NCBI RefSeq assembly: GCF_009720775.1
Contig: NZ_WNKW01000001.1
Coordinates: forward strand, 558,001-622,000
Length of the DNA: 64,000 nt
From: Pseudoduganella danionis
GTDB taxonomy: Bacteria; Pseudomonadota; Gammaproteobacteria; Burkholderiales; Burkholderiaceae_D
Direction: 5' to 3'
Shown here: positions 46,715 through 52,964 of the stretch, piece after piece
Numbering within the stretch: position 1 is the first letter of the stretch
Layout of the letters: each line of letters starts with the position of its first letter
Notes under the pieces: generated by a model
Seen by the model: the letters and a program-made list of their open reading frames with translations, nothing else
Databases searched by the model: none
What the model was told of the DNA's origin: nothing
Made by a program: the position numbers and the translations under genes

Positions 46715-47035
46715 ATGAAAAGCCAATTGATCACAGCAATTTTATTCGGCTTTGTGGTGTCACCTGCCATTGCGATTCCCCAGTTTCCTAAGGATGTGCA
46801 ATCCTTTATCGCAAAGAGAGATGATTGTGATCACTTTCGAGGGGAGATACCCGATCCCTCTGAGAAGCGAAGAATGAAGGAAGTAATCCGGCATCTCAAT
46901 ACATCGTGCAAAGGAAGTGACAAGGCTCTTGCCAGTTTAAGACTGAAGTATGCGAAGGATGAGAGCATCATCTCGCGATTGCGCGATTATGAAGATGAAA
47001 TCGAGCCACATCCTGAAAAGGTGAATCCGAATTGA
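46715..47035 (+). CDS. Small periplasmic protein, probable immunity protein of the M15 effector
   Basis: A 106-residue protein with a signal peptide (ILFGFVVSPAIA). Its mature part of ~85 residues has two Cys (DDCDHFRGE and NTSCKGS), likely a disulfide, and a conserved-looking helical C-terminus (LRLKYAKDESIISRLRDYEDEIE). Placement one base after a wall-hydrolase effector and periplasmic location are the normal arrangement for type VI immunity proteins. Similar small proteins with CDHFRGE-like motifs are common in proteobacteria. Its function as immunity protein is inference. Confidence 0.78.
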   Translation: MKSQLITAILFGFVVSPAIAIPQFPKDVQSFIAKRDDCDHFRGEIPDPSEKRRMKEVIRHLNTSCKGSDKALASLRLKYAKDESIISRLRDYEDEIEPHPEKVNPN

Positions 47036-47042
47036 AAGCGGC

Positions 47043-48549
47043 GTGAGGGATAGTTGGCGTGGCGTGGAGGGGAGAGAGCTGAATCACCACGAAATTGCTA
47101 GATGCTCGTCAGCCTCCGAGAGTTTAGCTGCCATCGAGCGCGATTTCGGCTTACAGCAACTGGCGCCTTCCAAAGCCGCCTTACGGCATGCACCGACCAA
47201 GGGCGAGATTGAAGAGGGGGTGCGTACAGGTGTGCCGTCGACGCGTCAGCGCCTGCAAGAGCTGTGTGATGCGGCTGCCAGTGATTGCGGAAGCTTCAGC
47301 CTTTACGCAGAGCGCTTGCATGCTGTGGGTGTGGAACTACTCCCCGTCATTCAGCTAGCGGGTCGGAGAATGTCGGGCCTGTCGTACCTGCTCGATGGTG
47401 TGATGATGAAGGGCAGCGATCTTGGAAAAGGATACAGCGCTTCGGGGATTGCGAAACGTGGGGTGAGCTATGACAAAGAGCGAGATGGCGAGGCAGCTAG
47501 CGAGTGCATCGAACGCTTCAAGATTGAACGCCCTCAATCAGCAGATCGAGGCATTGCGTCAGGCGAAGATCAGCAGCGCGGAGCAACTAGCGCAGATCAT
47601 CGAGCCACTAGCGCAGGCGATGGCCACATTGACGGACGAGACGAGGGACAGTCTGGCCAAGACCAGCCAGTACAACCAGACGCAGAGCGAGCAATTCGCG
47701 AAGCAAGTCGAGGAGACGATACAGGCTTGGCAAAGCGCGGCAGCAGCAGCGGAACGGGCAGCGCAGAGGATGGAGCGGGCAGGGCGTCAGATGGAAATCA
47801 TCCACTACCTGATGGTGATGGTAGCCGGGGTGATGAGTGGACTGCTGGCGAGCGCATTGTGGCTTTGGCTGGCACCAGCACCGGTCATACAGAACACACT
47901 GGATCCGAAGGAAATCGCCCAGTTGTTAAAGCCGGAGATCGCAGCGCAATTGCAGCGCAAAGGCAAATGATGGCCATGGGTTGTCAGCGCTTTGTTGTGA
48001 CCTTGATTGATGCGAAGCTAGGCAAGCAGGAAGAGCGCGATTGGGATCAGGACAAGGTGATGCAGAACATCGGTTGGCTGAAGCATATGAATGCACGTGG
48101 CTACGATGTTTGGATACGGCCATCAGGGGAGCATAACCTGATCGTTCTGGGTGGTTTGAGTGCTGCGCAACTACAGGCGTTGAACGAAAGAGAATACTTG
48201 CCTGCTGTAGTGATTGAAACAGGAACAGGGCAATATCAGGCATGGTTGAAGTTATCGAACGTGCCGGTAGTAGATAACTTGCGTTATCAGGTTAAGCAGG
48301 AAGTATTCAAGGATTTTGAGCGCGCTGGAATTAAGGCTACCGATCGCGCAGATGGACGGCTGGCAGGTTTTACGAACCAGCAGGTACAGCTTAGTGGGGG
48401 GGCGACACCCATTTGCGTTGCTCAAGTCGTCGGAAGGTAGGGTTGCCCCTGCGGTAAGACTGGCGGTTGAAAGATTAGATAGCGCGAGGAAGCGGTCTTT
48501 AAGTCCAGCTAAGTCGGATAGTGGTCGCTCTCGCGGATTTGATCGTTAA
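47043..48549 (+). pseudogene. Relaxase-primase (MobA/TraI-like) gene fragment, truncated and frameshifted
   Basis: The frame from 47043 lacks the N-terminal relaxase catalytic domain. It has the downstream relaxase region APTKGEIEEGVRTG, then VELLPVIQLAGRRMSGLSYLLDGVMMKGSDLGKGYS and RGVSYDKERDGEA. A Gly/Asp/Arg-rich stretch follows where mobB overlaps. The RepB-primase-like segment follows (MGCQRFVVTLIDAK... NIGWLKHMNARGYDVWIRPSGEHNLIVL ...AVVIETGTGQYQAWLKL...GRLAGFTNQ). After the G7 run at 48396-48402 the frame breaks; the continuation HPFALLKSSEGRVAPA lies in the +1 frame to 48549. So this is a plasmid mobilisation remnant fused to the effector cassette. Confidence 0.8.
47470..47970 (+). 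CDS. MobB-like mobilisation protein nested inside the relaxase frame
   Basis: A 166-residue protein read in a different frame within the relaxase fragment, exactly where IncQ-type plasmids keep mobB inside mobA. The first ~110 residues are a helical coiled coil (LNALNQQIEALRQAKISSAEQLAQI ... AAERAAQRMERAGRQM). A strong membrane segment follows (YLMVMVAGVMSGLLASALWLWL) and a short tail. MobB proteins assist the relaxosome and contact the type IV coupling protein. GGGGTGAG precedes the ATG. The frame is intact, unlike the relaxase. Confidence 0.75.
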   Translation: MTKSEMARQLASASNASRLNALNQQIEALRQAKISSAEQLAQIIEPLAQAMATLTDETRDSLAKTSQYNQTQSEQFAKQVEETIQAWQSAAAAAERAAQRMERAGRQMEIIHYLMVMVAGVMSGLLASALWLWLAPAPVIQNTLDPKEIAQLLKPEIAAQLQRKGK

Positions 48550-48681
48550 CCATCGTCGATAGAAAAGCACTGCGTATTAGAAACACCTTAATTGGGAGCG
48601 GCTTTTTTCATCCAACAGCAAACCAACTGTAAAATGGAATGGCCGGTCCTGTTGTGTCCGGCGTGCGTAGATAGGAAACGA

Positions 48682-48705
48682 CCTCCAATCTTAAAAAATT
48701 GGAGG
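48682..48705 (+). promoter_or_regulatory. Hairpin that buries the ribosome site of the next gene
   Basis: CCTCCAAT (48682-48689) pairs perfectly with ATTGGAGG (48698-48705), loop CTTAAAAA. The 3' arm contains GGAGG, the Shine-Dalgarno sequence of the ATG at 48709. Folding would block translation, as in attenuators and antisense-controlled plasmid genes. Confidence 0.6.
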
Positions 48706-48708
48706 CAC

Positions 48709-48951
48709 ATGAAGCACAAGCAGCAATTGCAAGAAAAGTCGGCTCGCGTCCGGAATATTTTTAACTATTTTAAGGAGCATGCCTTTCTCAATGGATGGCT
48801 TTACTATGAATTGATTGGATCACTCACAGAACAAAACTACACTAACACCAAAAATCTACTGATTAAGCTTCTCGTTACGACAGTTTGTCAGTTAGTTCTC
48901 AGATGCTTTAAGTCGCCGTCAAGGAATGCCGATGAAAAAAACAAAAAATAG
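48709..48951 (+). CDS. Small protein of unknown function under a sequestered ribosome site
   Basis: An 80-residue protein, MKHKQQLQEKSARVRNIF..., basic, helical, with a hydrophobic central part (KNLLIKLLVTTVCQLVLRCF) and a very basic end. The frame is open upstream to 48592, but GGAGG three bases before the ATG at 48709 marks the start. It sits after the mobilisation remnant and before another unknown gene. It may be a plasmid maintenance or regulatory gene; nothing in its sequence proves that. Confidence 0.45.
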   Translation: MKHKQQLQEKSARVRNIFNYFKEHAFLNGWLYYELIGSLTEQNYTNTKNLLIKLLVTTVCQLVLRCFKSPSRNADEKNKK

Positions 48952-49059
48952 TTTCGTAATCTAACTTATCCCGCACCCTGGAGGTTCATCCTCCCACCTG
49001 AGGAATGCGTGCAGGACGCATGCCTAAGAGGTAACACAACTAGGGCACCCGCAAGAATC

Positions 49060-49530
49060 ATGGCTGAACAACTAGAACTGTTCGAAAACCTGTCCCCGCT
49101 GGATCGTCAGCTCATCGCCCTCGATGATGATGGGTGTGCTTACGCGCAGGCTCTTCTAGAAATGCTTTTCGCTGATCCGTTCGTGATCCGTAAGATGAGT
49201 CTCAACGGCTCCATCATTGCCTCTAAATACGTGCATTTGCGTCTCGACGAGGCAGCGCAGATTTTGATCGGTGACAATTCTAAGCCAGCGCGATCGAGCG
49301 CTTGGGTTCTTGCAATGTTGATGGCGCAAGTCCGCCCGCTACAACAAGAAGCTATTGTTTTAAGCCCGATACTCATCCTGAAACGCAGGAGCGGCCACCA
49401 AGCGCGAGAGCCTCCAAACACGGATATAAAGCGTTGGTTAGCACTTTCAGCATGTAGTAGCGTTATCCTCGACAGGCTCACTTTAGGCCTTATCCTACTG
49501 GTAAAGATTGAGGTGAATGTTCGGCATTAA
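49060..49530 (+). CDS. Unknown protein, probably truncated
   Basis: Begins MAEQLELFENLSPLDRQLIALDDDGCAYAQALLEMLF. The first ~85 residues look like a genuine soluble helical domain (also KYVHLRLDEAAQILIG). The remainder is basic and irregular, suggesting loss of the original 3' end. No good ribosome site precedes the ATG; an upstream in-frame GTG at 49009 is alternative. Two hairpins with arms GGAGG/CCTCC (48980-48994) and ATGCGT/ACGCAT (49005-49021) precede it. Family not recognised. Confidence 0.4.
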   Translation: MAEQLELFENLSPLDRQLIALDDDGCAYAQALLEMLFADPFVIRKMSLNGSIIASKYVHLRLDEAAQILIGDNSKPARSSAWVLAMLMAQVRPLQQEAIVLSPILILKRRSGHQAREPPNTDIKRWLALSACSSVILDRLTLGLILLVKIEVNVRH

Positions 49531-49569
49531 CTGGCGAGCAAACCATTTGAAAATCGTCGATACAGGCTC

Positions 49570-50082
49570 TCATTTGCTAAATGCGCAGTAAGCTCTAGCA
49601 GCTGCTTTCGAAGATTCTGCAACAAAATCCCCTACACTTGCATTTGGATTTGACGTGACAAATGCTTGGTGAAATTTCGACCAACGAGCATAGTCTGCGC
49701 TTGCACTTGATCTAATTTGGGGCGGGAAGCCAATCAGTCGAGCAAATATATCAAGCGGCAGATCACCAATCATGCTCCGGTGCATTGCTTCTACGTATTG
49801 CCGTTCACTTTCGCCCATTTCTCCTGCATCAGCGGTTGCTTTCATATTGATCAGCCCCTGGAACCACACGTCAGACTCTCGCCACGGACGTTGCACTAGT
49901 TAGTGAAATATTGCTTTCTCGGTGACTGACCGCAACTCCTTGTAGGGCTTCTGCATAAAGTCAAACATATCGATCGTAGCAGTTGCTGCTCTTCCACCAA
50001 AATAGACGTCATCATTTGTTTTCTTTGCAAAGAAATATAATCCAGCCGCGACCATTAAAGCGACCAAAACGAACGTCAGCAT
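49570..50082 (-). pseudogene. Membrane-anchored small protein gene split by an in-frame TAA
   Basis: The start at 50082 has GGAG five bases upstream. The first 60 residues give one membrane segment (MLTFVLVALMVAAGLYFFA) and a cytoplasmic part, ending at TAA (49900-49902). The same frame then continues without interruption for 109 more residues to 49570 (RPWRESDVWFQGLINMKATA...), with no ribosome site at its start. The whole reads as one ~170-residue protein, so the TAA looks like a nonsense mutation. Two separate genes are possible but less likely. Family not recognised. Confidence 0.5.
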
Positions 50083-50216
50083 ATTTACTCCACTTTATTA
50101 ATCGTTGTAGTGGCGGTCGGGAACTTACAGTTGTTTTCTGTTTGCGGCATCATTGCAGGAAATTCCGACTTAGCCCTCGTCAGTCCCGGCTTATGAATGT
50201 TTTGCCGGATTAAAAA

Positions 50217-50513
50217 TTATCGGAACTCGTAATCAGGAAGACCGCCGAAGCCGGCTGGATGAGTGATAGTGCGGTAGATCCTACCGTCAGATCGGACTTC
50301 ATAGTCCGCTAGAGCGCTCCAGCCCTGAGGATGCATTACGGTCCTGTAGATCTTGCCATCGGCCCGAAACTCATAATCTGGCAGTGCGCTCCAGCCATCG
50401 GGATGCGTTACTGAGCGATAAATCTTTCCATCATTGCGAATCTCATAGTCTGCTAATCCGCTCCACCCATGTGGGTGTGTCACAGTACGGAATATTTGCT
50501 TCAAGAGAGTCAC
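50217..50513 (-). CDS. Protein built of four 24-residue repeats
   Basis: The 98-residue protein consists almost entirely of four tandem copies of a 24-residue unit with consensus IYRTVTHPDGWSALPDYEFRADGK, in which HP.GW, L.DYE and R.DGK are constant. Short beta-strands are likely, suggesting a small beta-propeller-like or solenoid fold. No signal peptide. The GTG at 50513 directly abuts AGGA; a TTG at 50504 with AGGAG eight bases upstream is a better start. It stands alone; function unknown. Confidence 0.65.
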   Translation of the reverse strand: MTLLKQIFRTVTHPHGWSGLADYEIRNDGKIYRSVTHPDGWSALPDYEFRADGKIYRTVMHPQGWSALADYEVRSDGRIYRTITHPAGFGGLPDYEFR

Positions 50514-50803
50514 TCCTATGTAGTTGATGTTCTGAGTATGCTTGAGAATGTACGTTCTGTTCCGAAGGCGGAGTCAACACTAAAGGTTAGCATTTAAGAT
50601 AAATGAAATATTCACAAATTCTCACTTTTGGTGTGTTTCAGTTTTTTTTTGTGAACTCCCTGTCTGGACTCGTGTCTAACACACGCGGAAAGACGCAAAA
50701 TGGTTCCTGAGCGCAACTCAGGAACCATACTGGCGAACATGTGCCCGCTTGAGGGACCAAGGAGGGACAAATGCTGGTCCCGCAGCGATTTTTCATAGGA
50801 GAT
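50514..50803. other. Non-coding right end of the island with strong hairpins
   Basis: AT-rich, without a credible gene. It has a perfect 11-bp stem (TGGTTCCTGAG / CTCAGGAACCA, 50701-50727) with a CGCAA loop, and a second inverted repeat GGACCA / TGGTCC (about 50754-50783), both within 150 bp of the right border repeat. Such structures are typical of recombination-site surroundings; no integrase remnant was recognised. Confidence 0.5.
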
Positions 50804-50875
50804 TCGATTCCGGCAAGCGCACCAGGATCATAAAGCCTGCTATTCCTCACGGAGTAGCAGGCTTTTTCCTTTTCC
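50804..50875 (+). repeat. Right copy of the tRNA-Thr/terminator direct repeat (attR-like)
   Basis: It repeats the T-loop, acceptor 3' strand, CCA and terminator of tRNA-Thr (45031-45103), identical except for a single missing G in the acceptor strand. The upstream two-thirds of the tRNA are absent here, so no tRNA is encoded. Confidence 0.85.
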
Positions 50876-50903
50876 TTCTAGGCTTTTTTTGGGGGGGGCT
50901 TTT

Positions 50904-51485
50904 TTAGTTCTCCAGCTGGAACTTCCAGACATTCTCCTGTTCGATAAACCGGGCGTATCGAATTTTGCCCGTGGGTTTGAATTTTCCTTGAACAATGCGG
51001 TATTCAGTAAAGCTAATCCCGTACGGAATCTCCATTTCGGGCTTATAGCGGTAATTAATGTCGTCAAAAAGTATATCTCCCCTTTGTGCTTTGCGTATGT
51101 TTTGGCATGAGCCAAACATGCCTGGTAGTTTATAAATGACGGGTCTTTTTTGACGACGGTCTATCAGATAGACGGCAAAGTGCCGTACGGCAGTGCCGCT
51201 GCTCGCAGCGGCTTGTCCCTCTATGCAGTCTAGCTTTCCTGATCGGTAGGCGGTGGGATGGGAGCCCAAGTCTCCCGGGCTAATTTGTTCGGTTGGAAAG
51301 ACCCTCGCGCTTGCGAAATAAACTCTGGTTTCTTTCCAAGACAAATAATTGTGCGTTATTTTAGGCCCCGGAATTAAGGTTCGAGGGGAAAACACCTGCT
51401 CTTGTAAAGTGCTGAAATAGTCTTGATAGCTTTGAGCCAGTTCGTTGGTAAGCGCCAGGCTTAGAGTCAATATAAGTGACGTCAT
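50904..51485 (-). CDS. Exported protein, probable immunity protein of the SleB-like effector
   Basis: A 193-residue protein. The start at 51485 has AAGGAG five bases upstream and its ATG overlaps the stop of the hydrolase gene (ATGA). The N-terminus MTSLILTLSLALTNELAQS is a signal peptide. The mature part has two Cys (KLDCIEGQAA and MFGSCQNI) and many Tyr. No family recognised. Last gene of the triad PAAR-hydrolase-exported protein, which is the basis for the immunity call. It ends 29 bp from the right border repeat of the island. Confidence 0.7.
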   Translation of the reverse strand: MTSLILTLSLALTNELAQSYQDYFSTLQEQVFSPRTLIPGPKITHNYLSWKETRVYFASARVFPTEQISPGDLGSHPTAYRSGKLDCIEGQAAASSGTAVRHFAVYLIDRRQKRPVIYKLPGMFGSCQNIRKAQRGDILFDDINYRYKPEMEIPYGISFTEYRIVQGKFKPTGKIRYARFIEQENVWKFQLEN

Positions 51486-52096
51486 CGATACTCCTTGCAG
51501 CCAGTTGCAGCAAGATATTCCGGTGAGTGTTTCCAGAAGATAGTTTTTCCGATAGCGGCGGTTGATAACCAAACACACGTATATTCACCGCGTACTTTAG
51601 ATGTAACTTCTTTTCCGGTATTTTTATTCTTGATGATCCAGTAGATCTTTGTCTTTCGAAGTTGCTCCTTAACTCCAAATATATTGTGATCAGGCGAGCC
51701 AAATTTAAAACCATCGATGACTTTTGGGTGACGTGAAAAATTGGTTGAGAAATCTACTCCATCCCACCAGAATGCACCATGCGATGGATCTGATATAGAG
51801 TTTGCGAGCACTTCCTGGGCTGATTCCCAGGCGAGTAGTTTTCCAGAGTCTTTGGTCAACTGTTTGATTTCACAAATTTCCATGAAATTGTTGAAGCGCT
51901 TGCTTTTTCCCTGTACGACATACGTGTAGTTTGGATCTGCTGCGATCAATTGCTCGACTGTCTTATTGCCCCAGATTCTGCATCGGTTCATCACAGTGTG
52001 GGCAATTCCGGTTAATTCATCTTTTAGATTCGCAGGTGAAGCCTCGCCGTATGCAATTGCGGCGAGTAGTTTGGTCTGCGGGTCGAGAACACTCAT
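51482..52096 (-). CDS. SleB-like cell wall hydrolase, probable T6SS effector
   Basis: A 204-residue protein without a signal peptide. The N-terminal half matches the cell-wall hydrolase SleB/Hydrolase_2 pattern: LLAAIAYGEASPANLKDELTGIAHTVMNRCRIWG, with the probable catalytic Glu in YGEAS, then FWWDGVDF and other aromatics. It likely cuts glycan strands like a lysozyme or transglycosylase. Its ATG overlaps the PAAR stop (ATGA) and its stop overlaps the next start, so the three genes are translationally coupled. Role as type VI effector is inferred from this context. Confidence 0.8.
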   Translation of the reverse strand: MSVLDPQTKLLAAIAYGEASPANLKDELTGIAHTVMNRCRIWGNKTVEQLIAADPNYTYVVQGKSKRFNNFMEICEIKQLTKDSGKLLAWESAQEVLANSISDPSHGAFWWDGVDFSTNFSRHPKVIDGFKFGSPDHNIFGVKEQLRKTKIYWIIKNKNTGKEVTSKVRGEYTCVWLSTAAIGKTIFWKHSPEYLAATGCKEYR

Positions 52097-52635
52097 GTTG
52101 GATTCGCCCAGCAGGTGAATTGCAGGTCTTGATGAATCGAGAATGCCTTGGTTTTCGAGTCAGTACCAAACATACCTCGGTCCAGAACTACGCCATCTTC
52201 ATGGATAACGTATGTCAGATTTGGTGTCTCTTGGTCGTCTCTGGTGGCTATAAAGTATTGTTCCAACTCTTCAGGCACAAAATCTTTGATTTCAGAGGCG
52301 ACCAGTAATGTTGCAATTGAAGCGCTAGAATTCTGAAAATTTTGTTCTGATAGAAAAGATTGGTAGCGCACCGTTTGACTTGCCAGCAGGCGAGGAGGGG
52401 GAAAGCATCCACATGAACAAATGTCGTCAGAAAGTGCGCAGTTTTTTCCTTGAATGTGTTGTTTATGCCGCGGTGAGATGCAGACTATTGTTCCTGTCTT
52501 TTTGCATTTAGGACAATAAATTGTGTCGCCTTCGACGGCAATCCTCGTCCCGCTGATCATTGCTGGCGTCGTAGTCGCTTGCACGACACCGCCTGCGGTT
52601 GTCTTTGCACCTACTGTGATGTTATAGCGCCGCAT
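52093..52635 (-). CDS. PAAR-domain protein, first gene of effector cassette 2
   Basis: A 180-residue spike-tip protein. MRRYNITVGAKTTAGGVVQ...RIAVEGDTIYCPKCKKTGTIVC is clearly parallel to the PAAR protein of cassette 1 (...NIALEGDPIFCPVCNSKGKIKC), including SDDICSCGCFPPPRLLASQ. The C-terminal ~75 residues (VPEELEQYFIATRDDQETPN...) differ from cassette 1, as expected for an adaptor that selects a different cargo. Confidence 0.87.
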   Translation of the reverse strand: MRRYNITVGAKTTAGGVVQATTTPAMISGTRIAVEGDTIYCPKCKKTGTIVCISPRHKQHIQGKNCALSDDICSCGCFPPPRLLASQTVRYQSFLSEQNFQNSSASIATLLVASEIKDFVPEELEQYFIATRDDQETPNLTYVIHEDGVVLDRGMFGTDSKTKAFSIHQDLQFTCWANPT

Positions 52636-52777
52636 AGGTAAAGCCTTCCATTAGAGTGAAGGTCTCAGTTTAAGTTTACGTGGGCCCTAGGAATTGAGTG
52701 AAATCATAGTGCGCATTAAATCAGTGGAAGATTCTAGCTAACGAGTGTTGTGGCTTAGTCCAATTTATCAGGTGACA

Positions 52778-52887
52778 TCATGATAAATAACATCGGTCAG
52801 ACGCTGGGATAGGGTATGAGAAAAGCATTAATGGCGGCGATTCTGTTTTGCTTGATGGTGAAACTTGCTATTCAAGCCGCACCCTGA
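52778..52887 (+). pseudogene. Decayed fragment of M15 effector end and immunity start
   Basis: The bases before the ATG at 52816 (GATAAATAACATCGGTCAGAC) align with the end of the M15 gene (GATAAACCGCATTGGTCAGAC at 46681-46701). The following 23 codons (MRKALMAAILFCLMVKLAIQ) resemble the immunity signal peptide (MKSQLITAILFGFVVSPAIA) but stop early at 52885. It is a remnant of a diverged relative of cassette 1. Confidence 0.55.
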
Positions 52888-52964
52888 ACGGCGCCAATCG
52901 AACTGAAAATGAGGGAAGCGCTGATTGTTCGTCTGCGCTGGCCCTCACGTATTTCCGGTGCTTC

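Larger units (their letters stand above)
45031..50875 (+). mobile_element. Putative 5.8-kb genomic island integrated at tRNA-Thr
   Basis: Bounded by the near-perfect 73/72-nt direct repeats of the tRNA 3' end plus terminator. Contents: a PAAR/peptidase/immunity triad, a relaxase-primase fragment with nested mobB, and five small genes of unknown function, several decayed. GC is visibly lower than in the flanks. No intact integrase is present, so it is probably a deletion derivative that can no longer move by itself. Confidence 0.75.

Noticed and set aside
48316..48549. Separate small gene of 77 codons after the relaxase fragment
   Set aside because: Its second half continues the primase domain of the relaxase frame after the G7 run, so it was merged into the pseudogene.
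50217..50513. CRISPR-like or DNA-level repeat array
   Set aside because: The 72-bp periodicity is explained by the protein repeat (24 codons) and has no spacers. No CRISPR array was found elsewhere in the window.
50514..50803. Integrase remnant near the right border repeat
   Set aside because: No frame gives tyrosine-recombinase motifs; only hairpins and low-complexity DNA are seen.
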